Assembly (NCBI GenBank): GCA_963575745.1
Contig: CAUYUJ010014171.1
Span: 1,517,005-1,581,004 of the forward strand
Source: Prorocentrum cordatum
Taxonomy: Eukaryota; Sar; Dinophyceae; Prorocentrales; Prorocentraceae
DNA length: 64,000 bases
Reading direction: 5' to 3'
The position numbers and the translations under genes are program-made. Under the pieces are notes generated by a model, which worked only from the letters and a program-made list of their open reading frames with translations, did no database searches and was not told where the DNA came from. Positions 27,613 to 39,622 of this stretch are shown in pieces. Each line of letters starts with the position of its first letter. The stretch's first letter is position 1.

Positions 27613-30600
27613 CGAGTGAGTATTCGGGTGATTATGTTCCAGGGGGTTGGAAGGCAATGGGTAAGAACCGCAAAGAGGCGAGTGAGACTCGCGAGTGGTC
27701 TCCTATCCTCGGCGTCCGCGTGGTATTGGGCAAGCTAGGGCGGGCCCGACTCATGCCAAGGGACGCTAGCTGCACACCAGCGCAGATCCTGGCCAGGCTG
27801 GTCCTGGGCCAGCGATCGGTGCAGCTGCCTTTGAGGCCAGGCTGGGGGAGGCGCAGAACCCGATCCCCGGCCCGTGGCACGGCATTCTGGTGGTTGTGCC
27901 CTCTCCTGTCGCCTCCTCTTCTCCCCACTACAAAGGAGCGACGGGGGACAGCTTTTACGTCGCAGCGCGGCAGAAGCAGTCCGCACGCGCGCTCGGGCAA
28001 GCTGGGAGACGGCATCGCTAATTGTGCGAGCGGGAAAGAGTGAAGAAGGGAGCGGCCGCGGGGCGCTGGGAGGGAGGGAGAGCTCGCTGCGGAGCGGCTG
28101 GGGCGGCCAGCCGGCCACACCCGGGGGCTGGGGCAGAGGCTGCAGTGCACGAAGAGGAAATACAACGACACCAGGAATGCTTCAGGAAGCGGTGTTGTAG
28201 GTGGCGGGGGCGCAGTAGCGCGTCCACCCAGCAAAGCCGACAGCGGGACCAGGAAAGCGGCGGTGGCCGCGCGATCCAGGGCCCATGATCGGCCTGGCCA
28301 GGTTCGGTGTGGGTGTGCGGCCGTCGCCCTCCTGCCCTGCTCACTGGAAGGCACGGTGTCGGACTGCTGTGCAGCTGCGAGCGCCACGGGCCACAGGCCC
28401 GTGGCGCAACTCGTGTCGTGCAGGGTGGTGACTTGGATCTACTTGGAGTCCCCTCGCGGGGTGCACAGAATGTACGTTTCTTTTTGGGGAGAGGGTGTCG
28501 TGAGGCGCACAGTCTCCTCCTCACCCCCTTGCACCCAGAGCGCATCGCCAGGGGAAGATGAAAGTCTTCCCCGTGCTTCAAGTGTCACCGATTGCGCTGA
28601 CGGTGCGAACTCGCAGTTGGCGCTTCTGACCTCGAGTCCTTCATCCTCCCTTTTGTACAGCGCTGCATGATCAGTGCAGCATCGGCCTTCACCCCTCTCG
28701 ACTGGGGGTGCGGATCAGCTTCGCGATCTCTTGTCACTTTTCTCGTGATGCGAACGGCACGCGCGCGAGGGCAAACAGGGACAGCATCGAAGCATGTGGA
28801 TGTTGCCACGCCAAAAGAAGCCTTCTCCTCTTCCATACGCCCCCAACGGCGATCTCACAGCAGGCACTGCAACAGTTTGCACTGGTTTGCAAGCGCGGCA
28901 CCTGGTAACAAACTGTGAGCGCGAGATCCAAAGAGAAGTGCCAAGTCGACTCGCATGCAGTGCTTGAAGTCTGAGGCAACTGCACGAGAGAGCCAGAGCG
29001 CATGAGAGGGCCAGGAGGCACGTCGGGATGCAGACCACGTGCCACCGATGTCGTTCGAGGGCAAGCAGGCAACACAAACCCACCCTTCCAAACAAGCAGC
29101 ACAAACACACGCTCAGAGGTCCGCACGGATTTCTGAGGCTGGTACTGGGCCCTCCTCACCACACCCCTGGCGCCGCGCTGGCCCAAGAAGTCCGTCCGGA
29201 GCTCCGCACGTTCGTGCTTATGTGGCTCTTTGATTTTCTGGAAGCGTGGAGGGCCAGGAGGCACGACGGGATACAGACCACGGACCGTCGATCCCGTGCT
29301 GGGGGAGCGAGCGCACGGAAGGAGAGCCACAGGAAGGACCACGATTGGGGCAGCCACGAGGCACGACGGGCCACGTAGTCGCATCACCGGTTCTGGTCTC
29401 GAGGGTCGAGCTGCAGAGGGGACGGGGGACTGCGAGGCGAGGAAGGGCGCCGCGAGAGGAAGGGTGCATGGGCACCAGAGGGGCCACGAGGCGTTGTCGA
29501 AGCAAATCTGCCAGAGATGACCGCTTGCAGCTGGAGCTTCGGAGGAGTGGGTCAGGAGGCACGGCGTTCCACGCGGTCATAACCGATTTCACTCTCGAGA
29601 GGGTCGAGCCCCCCACCCCCCAAGGGCGGGAGACCGCGCGGAGGCGGGCCGCAAGAAGGGGCCGACTCGCGCCATGGGCCCACGGGCCACCGACGTGTGG
29701 AGCCGCCCTGCTATCGGAGCGTTTCCACCCGAGGTGGACCCACCGAGGCCGAAGAGTCTCGGAGGAGTCGGCCGCGAGGCAGGACGGGCCGCGGGCCTCG
29801 AACCACAGGACTCCGCCCGAGGGGCTCGAGTCCACGGGAGGAGGGGGCCACGAGAGGGGAGGGCCACGAGGAGGTGGGGCACGCGGGGCACGCGGGGGCA
29901 CGCTGTCGGAGGGCGCTGGCTGTACGTACCCCTTCCCCCCTCCCTCCCCTCCTCTCCGGGCGTCCCCCCCCCCCCCTCGCCGCAGGCGGCGACGCAGGAC
30001 GGGCGGAGGAGACGACGCCGCCCGCCGAGGCGGGGCGGGGCGGGGGCGGGAGAGCAGGGGATTCGGCCGCGCTCGGCGGCGCGCCCAATGGGGGAGCGCA
30101 GAGGGGGCGGGCCTTTCCAGGAGGCGCAGAAGGCCTCCAGCCTTCTGAGAAGTTTTCTGAGCCTTCCCCGAAGCTACAAGGCGGGAGGGCAAGGCGGCCT
30201 CTCGCCAGTGGGGCAGCAGAAGGTTAGCCTAACAGCAACCATTCTTGCCGTTTTTCCCACCGATCGGTTGCCTTTTGGTCAGCCGCGCTTTGGGAAAAGG
30301 AGACAGGAGAATCCCCAGCCGAGGTCTGCAATAGGAACATGGTCTAGGCCAGCGTGTGATTTGAAGGCGCTGACCATTGGTTGCCCGTGTTGGAAAGGCG
30401 CCAGATTAGACGCCAGTCGACAAAGGGCGCAAGGGTTGGCATCCAGGAGCAGTCCTTACGGAAGGATGGTGTGACCTAACCCCCACACACCCTCCTTCTA
30501 TCCTGCCTTTTTTCCTGCCCTTTGTTCATTCCCCTCCTTCCCTCCCCTGCCTGCTTCTCTCGCCCCGTGCCCCCCAGAGGATGGTCGAGCCTACAGCGCT

Positions 30601-31796
30601 AAACGCCGTTCGCCGCGCTCTCGGCGCAAGGCCGCCCAGCGCGCCCCTTGCGAGACTGCCGCGGAGTCGATGGGCCGCCTTCGGCGTCGGCTCGACCCGC
30701 CCTTTTAGCCAGACGGGACGCCCCGGACGATTTGTAAACAAAACGCCCTCCGAGGAGCAAATGTTCACAAATTGTCCGGGGCCACCCGCCTGGCCAGAGG
30801 CGGGCGAGGGGCGGACGGGGGTTTGAGGGCGTCTACAAGGGGGGAGGGGGGATCATTCTTCGACATGCTCCCCCCGACCCAGCACTGGCGCCCCACAGTT
30901 CGTGCGGGCTGGGTACGCCGCAGGGGGTGATTATTGAAATGTCTTGCTGGGCCCTGATGCGTCCTGCGCGTTACGTTCGCCATGGCTCGATTCACCTCAA
31001 CCCGCGCACGCCATCCCCGGCAGTATCCGTAGCCGGCATGGCCCGGGGGGGCCGCTGCGTCCCAGCGGGCAGTGGACCAGGTTCCGATGCGGAGCTGGCG
31101 GAACTTTGAAAGGAAGAACATTCAAAGCCGTACCGCATGTCCAGAAACAGATTTGGCGAGGTTCAGGCCCAGCGCGGGTTCAATCAGCAGTGAGGCGGGG
31201 CCGCAAGCACACCAATTTAAGGAATTCCAAGTTAGTGATCGAAAAGGCCGAGATGGGCAAAACAATCGACCGCACAACGGCGTGGAAAAGCCGGGTGCTG
31301 AGCACCATTGTAGACACTATGAGACCGGAGGGCAACAAAGGCCGCCTAGCCATTGTGCTTGACCCACGTAAGCAGATTCAGTCTGCCGCCCAGCTCCTAG
31401 TCCTGTTCTTTGTCGCTTACGTGGTGGCCAGGGAAGTCTGCAGACTAGGCCTATCCACTGGAGGGCGAGCTCACTTTCCGTGGGGGAAAGATGGCTGCCT
31501 CGACTTCTGTCACATTCGTACCGGCTGTTAGCCCGCTCCATGCTGGAGCCGGGGACAGGGCGCCCTCGATGCGCAGCGCTTTCTTCGACCCCGCCGAGGA
31601 TGCTATGCATGCACACGACGTGCACCAACGTGACGACACACATTCGGCAACAAGAAAGGTCGTGCAAGGACCAGCATGACAAAGTGCTCGGCCCTCTGAA
31701 AGACCGCTAGCGAGTCGATGCAACTCGCTCGGTCGGCTTAAAATTCTCCCGCACAATGAAGGCGCCCAAGCGAACCGTGACGACCAGCATGCGGGA
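27613..31796. other. GC-rich noncoding region; no gene recognised
   Basis: Open frames on both strands here lack family features. A phrase like GGCCAGGAGGCACGACGGGA recurs near 29008, 29249 and 29350, and a palindrome lies at 30721-30781. The stretch just below 31797 may include the 3' untranslated end of the minus-strand LINE, but I see no poly(A) or tail repeat that fixes its border. Confidence 0.5.
30721..30781. repeat. Imperfect palindrome (20-bp arms)
   Basis: Arms 30721-30740 (CCCCGGACGATTTGTAAACA) and 30762-30781 pair at 18 of 20 positions around a 21-nt loop. A related palindrome is at 39561-39622. Confidence 0.65.
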
Positions 31797-33011
31797 TCAC
31801 CTCGAAACTCGGCGACGCACTGAGTAACACACCCAGCCACTCTTGCTTGTCACTCGGGGCACTGAAGCCCAGAAGGATCTGTCCAGCTTGAGCTCAGATG
31901 CCAGCTCACACCTCTTGGCCTCGAAGTGCGGGCACTCCTGGAAAAGATGGCGGACACTGGGCAACGGGCAGCTGCACCACTTACAACATTTGTTCACTCG
32001 CAACCTGGTATACGTCTGGCAAGCACCGCTTCGATATATCATGACACTCTGCAACTCCTCAGTGGTCAAGCTTTTCTCGAACTTCTGGTAGGCCTGGCTA
32101 CTACTAAGATTAAGATCAACATCGACATCTTCGATACCTTCAACGTCGTTTCGTGTAAGATGCACTGCCCGCAAGCAAGCTACACGAGCAACGGCACGTA
32201 CTGCATGGGCCCCACCTGAGGCCTCTGTCCAAAACTTATCTTGGGCATCACGTACTTGGGCTGTCACACGGATGACTCGAGGATCTGCTCCAGGAGGAAC
32301 CCGCAGACATACTCCCCACTGGGCGTTGTGGTCGATGTACTCTAGGTTTACCTGGGCATAGTGGGCCCGTAGGGCCTTGCTCAAGAACTCACTCGGGATC
32401 AGGTTCTCGGAGCGCACGGATTTCATGATCTGGAGACACGGCGAATATAACGGATGCAGTTGTACTCTCTGGGCCCACCAACGGCCCGCACACCACCACG
32501 TATTTGCAGTTCTCAAGATAGCGTGGAAGAGGGCCCCAGGAGCCCACCGAGGGACAGGCTCGACCAACGGGGTCGCCCAGAGCCAGAGGGGCCTCACATA
32601 GGCCGCGGCGAGACGTTCACGGACAGCAGCGGCCCCTGGGAACGACTTCAGCACCCCCACGGCCACCTCGAGCTTTTTCCAGCCTCCTCGAGGCCGAATC
32701 GGTTTGTCGGAGTCGGCAGGATCACACATCACCCCCAAGTGCTCTATGTCATTATCCTTCCCCTCCTCCCAAAACTGGCGCTTCGACGAGTTCTCAACGA
32801 ACCCTGCGTCCTTGTCAAAAGCTTGGGTCTTGGCTAGACCCTCTGCTAGATCCTGATCAGCACGTACTCCGCCCGCCGTCAGGGAGCGGTCGTCCATGTA
32901 CGCCCAGCCCTGGGCGGGCTCGGCGCGCCGCGGTGTCAGTGTCGCAACCATCGCCCCAGGAGCACAGGAGTCTCCTTGAGGCAATCCTTTTACCACCCAC
33001 AGCGGCGGCGA
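31797..33011 (-). pseudogene. LINE ORF2, C-terminal part of RT and tail
   Basis: This continues the same minus-strand frame after the TGA at 33012-33014; the codons just after it read SPPLWVVKGLPQGDSCAPG, the RT motif with LPQGD. AYMDDRSLTAGG follows, the catalytic YxDD box near 32896. The remaining about 300 residues are a helical tail ending with KWCSCPLPSVRHLFQECPHF, a Cys-Cys-His-Cys-like cluster near 31915-31990 typical of LINE C-termini. It stops with TGA at 31797-31799. No other stop lies inside. Confidence 0.8.
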
Positions 33012-35639
33012 TCATTCATTCTGCGCACAACGTACTCGGGGTCCCTTCCACGCACACAAACAGATATTGATAAGTGCTTCTGGGGCTCTCTCAGCTCGTA
33101 ATGCGGCAACTGCTACATAGTGGTCTACATTATCGTAGGCTTTGCCAAGGTCCATCTCTACCCCTTTTGTGGCCCCAACAGAGAGCCATGCCGATATGGC
33201 GTGACTGACGCTGAAGCCCGACTTACATGCATGCTGGTTCTCTGCGGCCGTCGGCAAGGCGACTGCAAGTGTTGATAACCAACATCTCACTAGGGCTGAC
33301 GCGACACTGATTGGGCGCGACTCATTTTCATCCTTCTTCGGAATCCCCACCACCCTCCACGCGAATATCTCCTTCAAGAGCCCACGATCGAGCTCACCTT
33401 GGACCGACGCCGCGTGGGACGAGGTGTCGCACCAAACGAAGTACAACTCATCTATGATGAAGGGGGCAACTTTCAACAACAAGCGGACCTCGGAGGCCTT
33501 CCACCCGTCCATACCTTCTGCACCTTTGCACTTTTTTATGGCTGCTATGAGCCCCTCTTTTGTTGGATACCAGTCGCTGGGCTTGCTGCTCGTCGGGATC
33601 GGCTTGCTGTCCGCTCTCGCTGCTGCTTCCCACCGTTTCCAGTTTGCTACTTTGCTCTCACTCTCGTACTGCTCGGGCTTCCAGACGGGCTCCCACTCGG
33701 CTCTCATACCCTCGCTGTCGAAACCAGGACTCGGGGCCCCTGCTTTGAACACCGTTGTGGCCAACTTCCAGAGGTCCTTGGACCACTCCTGAAACCGAGC
33801 CCCCCAATGTTTGCGCTTCTCATCCGCCGCCATCCGCTCCTCGAACGCGATGGCCCTACTGACTGCATCTGACAGTTGGCCGCGCGACGGCCACCCGTCC
33901 ACATGCCGAATCAACTTATCTTGCACAGCTGCGGTGTAGGCGCTCATGTGACGGAGGTCGAGACGAACGCTGGCACCCTGCTGAAAACGAACTTGGTGCA
34001 AACATGCTCTGTGTAATCGGCGCAGCCGTCGGAGGGCGACCGACTCAGCAAGACAATGCGCAGGAGGATGATCACAGGGTTTAGTGGTAGGGTACGTCCC
34101 CGTGTCACGTTCAGCTGCTCGTGCTACTCTAACCCATCCCCTGACTGCTGCTTCTTCTAATGCGTGCTCGGCTCTAGCGTGCCATACTTTCCATTTCGCC
34201 GACAGGTCGATGTCTGGGCGAGGCTTCGGGATCATCGAGTTACAGGCTTGCTCGATCTGCTTCTGCTCCGGCTCGTTTACGAACGCGATGGCGGCCTCTT
34301 CGAACAAGGCCGTGTGCCGTAGGCGTGTGAGAGGGCGTTGCTGGACTGGACACTGGGCCACCTCATAGATACACATGCCATGGTGCGGGATGCCCTCGAT
34401 GAAGTGCGTGCCTAGGTGCTTAGGGGGATCGTTATCTTCAGCCAGCCACCGCAGACATCTGGACGGAGCCGTACCAGCTGTCGTGGTGGGGTAGGAGTTC
34501 ACCGTAGTAGACCAGCCAGGGCCCACCAGCTTAGCATATCTAGAGAACCAATTCAAATCCCCGACGAGGATGGTGCGGTTGCTCACCTTCTGGGCCCAAT
34601 CGAGAGCCCTCCGAATCCAACTGCAATCTCCCCGAACAGGCCCATAGCCGCTCACGACGGCGACGGTCGCGGTCTTCACAGCTACTGCTCGGTGATCGAG
34701 ATCTTTGTCACGTTGCACTGTCACCTTGCCGACACCTCTGCGCCATAGGACAGCTGCCCCACCACGCCCTTGAGAACCAGAAGATGACGGAGGAGGGGGA
34801 GGTGAGCATGCGACTCCCCACCCATAACTACGAGCTGGCGAGACCAGCCACTTGGGCCGAAGCTCCCAGTTCTTGATTTCCTGCCAGGCCATAATATCTA
34901 CTTGCTTGACTTCTTTGTGTTTGAATAGTGTTATTGCCCTGGCTCTGGTCAAAGCTGCGACGTTTATCGAAGCGATCCTGCACGGCACCGAGGATGGAGT
35001 AGAAGGCTGATTTCCATCACCACCGCCGAGAAGAGGATCATGACTTGAGGTGAGACGTTCAACAGAAACTGAATTAGTGAAACTTTCCACAGAAACTGAA
35101 TTGGTGAAACTCCCCACAGAAACTGAAATGGTGAAATTCCCCACAGAAGCTGCATCCAAGTAGCGTACAATACTCAGTACTGTGCCACGCGTGATAGCAT
35201 CCAGCCGCAGGGCCCCACCAGCACACGAGACGGCAGGCCACCTCGTCCGTAGCACATGGGCCTGGCTGCGTCCTAACGCCTTGGCGACGAAGCCCAACTG
35301 ACGCAGGTTCGAGGAGCACCTGCCGTCGGGACTTGCGTTCTGACACCTGTCGTTGGAGAAGAGGCGGGTGCGTTCTAACTCCACGTGGCGACATGGGCCC
35401 AACACACACAGGCTCGAGGAGCACCTGTGGTCGGGACTTGCGTTCAGACGCCTGCTGTCGGAGAGGAGGCGACTGCGATCTAACGCCGTGTGGCGCCGTG
35501 AGCCCGACCAACACAGGCTCGAGGAGCACCTGTGGTCGGGACTTGCGTTCAGACGCCTCCGATGAGCATGACATCGGCGCGGTGGAAGTAGAGCCAGTAC
35601 CTCTGGGCCTCCCCCCGCACAACTTGGAATGTACGTCAA
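33012..35639 (-). pseudogene. LINE ORF2, N-terminal part: APE endonuclease and RT start
   Basis: About 875 codons are open. Residues about 25-130 are three in-frame copies of a 35-residue repeat, and about 165-195 hold a short repeat (SVGSFTNSVS-type). From about aa 221 comes an endonuclease/exonuclease/phosphatase-like domain: IASINVAALTRAR, VDIMAWQEIKNW and TILVGDLNWFSR (the GDxN box). After a helical linker the RT begins near aa 690 (TKEGLIAAIKKCKGAEGMDG), with SRPISVASALVR and VEMDLGKAYDNVD (catalytic Asp near 33152). It ends at a TGA that falls inside the RT, between palm motifs, so it is a nonsense mutation rather than a natural end. Confidence 0.8.
35065..35570 (-). repeat. In-frame tandem repeats in LINE ORF2 N-terminus
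   Basis: A 105-bp unit (phase mark CAGGCTCGAGGAGC at 35304, 35409 and 35514) is present three times and encodes 35 residues each. A shorter 27/30-bp unit at 35070-35160 encodes FTNSVSVES-type repeats. Both unit lengths are multiples of three, so the frame is kept. Confidence 0.8.
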
Positions 35640-35795
35640 GTCGGGTGGGTTACACTAAGGTACGAGAACCACTCAATTCCAACGACGCTGAGCATGATTT
35701 TAATTCCACGGCTTGAAGATACTCACACTGAAACTGCTGACCGAGGCCAAACCAATTCCATCGAGGTAGGAGCATAGACGCAATCTTTTCCACGG

Positions 35796-36263
35796 TTAGT
35801 CAAGACGAAGCTGGGGCGGCTGCCGCCTTCTTCGCTCGATGCCTTTGCTTCCAATAGTCTTTCCTCCTTTGGTGCCACTCAGGGTCCAACATCCGCTTGT
35901 TGGCCATCCAGGCTCGTCGTTTGGCTCGCGCAAGGGGTGTGCACTCCAGTGGCGCTTAGCCTCAGCCCTCTGCTTGCTGGAGGTGGCGCCTGGCGTGGGC
36001 CGCCAGCCGCACGTGGGACAGATCAGGTGGTCTCCAGGCTCACGAAGTGCGGGATCGTCCAGTTCATCATCCGAGGCTGGTACTCCCAGTGCTTCACGCG
36101 CTGCTTGAACTTGTCTGGCTGAACTGCTGGCAGACGAGCTGGGGGCCCCGAGGATCTTGCGCGCCCGCTTCGTCGAGGTCGAACCACACACCGAAGAAGC
36201 TCCACATCTGCTGAGCCCGCCACCCTCGAGGTTGACGGGGTATGGTAGCATCGCTTCCTTCCA
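35796..36263 (-). pseudogene. LINE ORF1 C-terminus with C2H2 finger
   Basis: This is the same minus frame as the OTU-like segment, reached after the TAG at 36264-36266. It carries LICPTCGWRPTPG followed by a basic helix ending HWSAH, that is C-x2-C ... H-x3-H, a classical zinc finger likely to bind nucleic acid. It ends with TAA at 35796-35798. About 150 bp with several stops separates it from the ORF2 frame. Confidence 0.65.
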
Positions 36264-37172
36264 CTATTTCATCGTTGCTGGATCCGCTGGCTTTTTGAAC
36301 ACAAGGCGTTCGGAATGCTTATTCTCCAGGACCATTATCACCTGCTGCTTGAGCTTCTTCGCATATTGAGGCGGGGGCCCATACAACATCCAATGACCAT
36401 CACTTGCTTTTGACCAAATAAGAATCTCAGACTTCGTCGCCAACACTGCTGCCAAGACACCAATGCTGTTGAACATCGTCTTGCTTGTAGCCAAGGACGT
36501 GATTAGATCAGCGCCCTTCTCAAGGTTGTAGGTCTTGGGGCTCCTGGCGATCTCCTTGGACACCAGACAGCGTACAATACGTGGGATACGACCTCCAACG
36601 GCCACGCCCTCTGCAGACAAAGGTTTCGCCTGCGGCTTCAAATCATTCAGGGAAGAGCCCAGGGCGATCGGGAAGCAGTCACCTCCTCCCACGTTCTCTT
36701 GACGGGCAGCAAACTCAGCAAAGGGCTCGACGGACGTGACCTTCGCCTTCTTGGTGCCCTTGGCGGCCAGCGGGGCCCCCTGCTGCTTCTGGCCAGCGGC
36801 GGGCCCAGCCGAGCCTTCGCCTGGTGCTGCGGGTCCGCCCGGAGCAGCAGTTGCAGCAGCAGGCTCCTCCAGCTCGGCGTCGTCGTCGTCGGCGTCGTCG
36901 TCCTCGCCCAAGCGCGGCCTCGGCAGCGGGGTGCCCCATGCCGACTTGGGCTTGGCGATGCCTTCTCCTTTCTTCTTGGGGCCCGCGCTCCTGATGACCA
37001 TGGAGACCAGGGCGCCCGACGTGAAAGCGTACGCTCTCTGCTCAGAGGCGCCCTCCAGATCTCCTCGAAAGAACCATTTGCGGACCCCTGATCTGGAGAC
37101 TGCCTGGATATTCTGGAAACCTCTGGCTTGGGCCCATTTCTCGAGGTCCTCTGGCCTCGCGTGACCACCCAC
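36264..37172 (-). pseudogene. LINE ORF1 segment with OTU-like cysteine protease
   Basis: After an acidic linker (aspartate/glutamate run at aa 90-103) the sequence reads ENVGGGDCFPIALGSSLNDL, matching the OTU signature around the catalytic Cys (aa 166, near 36677-36675). SEILIWSKASDGHWMLYGPP follows, with the matching His at aa 260 (near 36395) next to an aromatic residue. OTU proteases cleave ubiquitin or ubiquitin-like bonds; OTU domains are known in several retroelement polyproteins, where their role is not settled. The segment ends at TAG 36264-36266, and its continuation after the stop is in the same frame, so the stop looks like a mutation. Confidence 0.65.
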
Positions 37173-37420
37173 CTCGGAGGGATCGAGGACGGGTCGGACA
37201 CGGCAGCTTTGTCAGAAATAATGCCGATGGGCGCATCAATAGAAGGACGATGTACCAGACGAGCGCCAGCAGCCTGACCATCAGCCAGTGCTCGAACACG
37301 ACGGAAGCACACCTTCGGATCCTCGTCGTCCTTCTGCTTCACAAAACGTGGAACCTTCTTAGACTGCTGCTCAGTCAGGAAGATTCTGCGGGTAAAACTG
37401 CAGACATCACTGTGGCACGA
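37140..37420 (-). pseudogene. LINE ORF1 middle segment (shifted frame)
   Basis: This short piece, in a third minus phase, bridges the two larger ORF1 segments: it reads IFLTEQQSKKVPRFVKQKDD, then RALADGQAAGARLV, up to IPPRWV, after which the OTU-bearing frame takes over. Two single-base changes, near 37400 and 37165, explain the phase switches. Confidence 0.5.
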
Positions 37421-38652
37421 TATTCTTCTCTCAAGATCACAACGCACTCCACCTCGGTCGAATAATCTATTGCCCCTTTGAGTTTCAATATACTTTTGCA
37501 TTGAGCCGAATCGAATACAAGAGCTGGAAGTGAGAGCGGATCTCTCTGGGCCCTGCCGTGCATCTCCCCGTCGGCGCAGGCCCGAGCGATCGTAAGCCTG
37601 ACATTGAACGCGGCTACCCGCTTAGGTTTCTCCACATCATCCTTCAAGTTTGCTGGCAATGTCGCCTTCTCAGGCGCGCCATCGCCGTTGGAAATGATCC
37701 ACGCCTTGATCTGCTGTGGGCCCTTCTGGCAGTCAATCAAGACGTCTGAATACGTGGCTGTCGGCTCCTCGATCCAAGTCTGGAGTCCGTCGTTCTTTGA
37801 AAAGATCACATACGTGAGTGGATGGTCAGCTCCCGTAGCCCGCTTCCACTCCTGTGCACGTCGCAGTTCTGCTTCATTCTGGCATGTCACCACAGCAGGG
37901 CCAGTCAACATCTTATATTTGATTGAGGCTGCTGGAAAAATTGAGACCCCCTTCCACGCCAGGGGCCACAATCCGTAAGTCGCGCGGGTTGGCGTCGGGC
38001 TGGGCTTTGGAGCACTCGCAGTAGAGGCCGATGTCCTCCCTGTGCCTGCTCGAGAAACGTGGGTGTCGATCATGCTCTTCGGCGTCACGATCACCTCAGC
38101 ATCTGTTGGGGCATACTTTGCTCCATCTGCCTGCCGCAACATACCTCGTATCTTGGCAAGCAGCGGTCCGTCTCCGTGTCCAGCATCAGGATTGCCTTTG
38201 TGGGCTGGTGTCGGAGTTGTCGTAGATCTGTTCTGTCGCGGCCTCTTCTTCTTCGGCGCTGAGATTTGCCCCTTCAGCGCGTCTAACTGTAGCTGCATCA
38301 TTGTCATCAACGAAGAAAGGGAAGCTTGTGACGCCTTAGCCCTGGCCACAGCTGCTCCATTCTTACCCCCTTTGCGACCCCCGTCGCCGCCACCCAGGAG
38401 TGGGTCAGCATCATCATCATCATCATCGGGAGGCTTCCCCGCCTCGAGAACCGCACTTGAATTCAGGTCGGCCTTCGCGGCCGCGCATGTGACACCCAGG
38501 TTCGCCTCGCTCAGGGCTAGCGACCCGTCGACCGCGAGGGCGCCGCAATCAGCGCCCAGGAGCGTGGTGTCGTCGTCGACCAAATTCGGCAACACTGTCC
38601 GCCCTCGCTCCCCTTCGGCCAGCGCGGTCCTACAGGTTCTTTCGTTGTGCAA
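37375..38652 (-). pseudogene. LINE ORF1 N-terminal segment
   Basis: The frame starts with ATG near 38652. It has an acidic run of six Asp at about aa 76-81, a helical/coiled region (SLSSLMTMMQLQLDALK), a basic patch (APKKKRPRQNR, aa about 131-141) and then a folded-looking region (LTGPAVVTCQNEAELRRAQE, LTYVIFSKNDGLQTWIEE). I do not recognise a named domain. By position and composition it is the nucleic-acid-binding ORF1 of the LINE. Upstream boundary is uncertain. Confidence 0.6.
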
Positions 38653-39560
38653 TCTGTACTATGGCGCAGCAGTCGTAGCAGCGCTTGCGTCGCGGCGCGG
38701 GCTGCGAGGGCTGCCCATCAGAGCAGACCAGACTGCCCCGCAGTTGCACAGGGACTTTCTGGAGTTCCTGGGTCAGATTGGGAACCCTTTTTCCATTCGC
38801 CACCAGGCGGTCCGCTTCAACAGCTGGGCCGCTGGCGGCGACGCTAGGGAACTGACGCCGGGGCTAGTCGTTCGAATCACCAGGGAAGACGCGAAATCGC
38901 ATTTCGCTCGCAGCACATTGGTGGGCAAACTCAAGTGGCTAGGGACGACGGTGACCTGCTAATTACGCCGATGACCTGGATGTGTATTTCAATGCGGTTC
39001 GTGTATTTTCTTTTGCTTGTGCACCATGAAGGCTGCGCGCGCCCCCACTTTAAATTCTTGCCTGCGTTGTTTGATCTCCCAGACGGACCATGGGCGGCAC
39101 ACTTTGACGAGGTTGGTGAGGTTACCCGCCATGAACTGTTGCTGGAGGCAAAGAGGTTCGTTCCCAAGACTATATTCCACAACGGCGCTTGCCTCGATAT
39201 GCACATCTTCTTGGGCGAACAATTCACCCAGTTCAACGCGCGTGCCGCATGGCACATGTCACATGATGAACTACACAATTCCGGTAAGGCTGCTGGCCCA
39301 TCTCGTTCGCACGTGTTGCCTGTGAGCACTGGCCGAGGCTTTACTCCCAGCGCGCTCGCGAGGTGATCGCCAGAGCTCCCTCCGATCTCTGCCCCTCCTC
39401 CATCCCCAATCCTCCATCTCCCGCGTTTACCTGCTGCTTGCCTCTCCCTTGTTCCCCTCCTCCGCCGAGAGCGGACATAGGCGCGGGGGACAATCAGTGC
39501 GTGGACAGCCAGCCCAGCCCCGAGCAGGTGGGATCTGCGCTATGGGGGTAACGTAGAGCT

Positions 39561-39622
39561 GACCCGGGCAGTTTCTGAACATAGACGCCCAGGGTGGAGG
39601 TGTGTTCAGAAATTGTCTGGTC
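39561..39622. repeat. Imperfect palindrome related to the one at 30721
   Basis: Left arm GACCCGGGCAGTTTCTGAAC and the right arm GTTCAGAAATTGTCTGGTC (about 39604-39622) pair with one indel and few mismatches. The loop contains ACGCCC, as does the loop of 30721-30781. Confidence 0.6.

Larger units (their letters stand above)
31797..38652 (-). mobile_element. LINE with OTU-like protease, C2H2 finger, APE endonuclease and RT
   Basis: On the minus strand, ORF1 runs from about 38652 to 35796 and ORF2 from about 35639 to 31797. ORF1 needs two frame changes (near 37400 and near 37165) and carries a TAG at 36264-36266. ORF2 is interrupted only by a TGA at 33012-33014. Domains in order: acidic, basic and helical N-terminus, OTU-like cysteine protease, C2H2 finger, AP-endonuclease-like domain, reverse transcriptase. 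APE-type LINEs insert by target-primed reverse transcription. The 3' end and target-site duplication cannot be placed. This is a damaged but nearly full-length copy. Confidence 0.8.

Noticed and set aside
27088-27738. 216-codon plus ORF of Met/Arg runs and opposite poly-His ORF
   Set aside because: Trinucleotide microsatellite translations.
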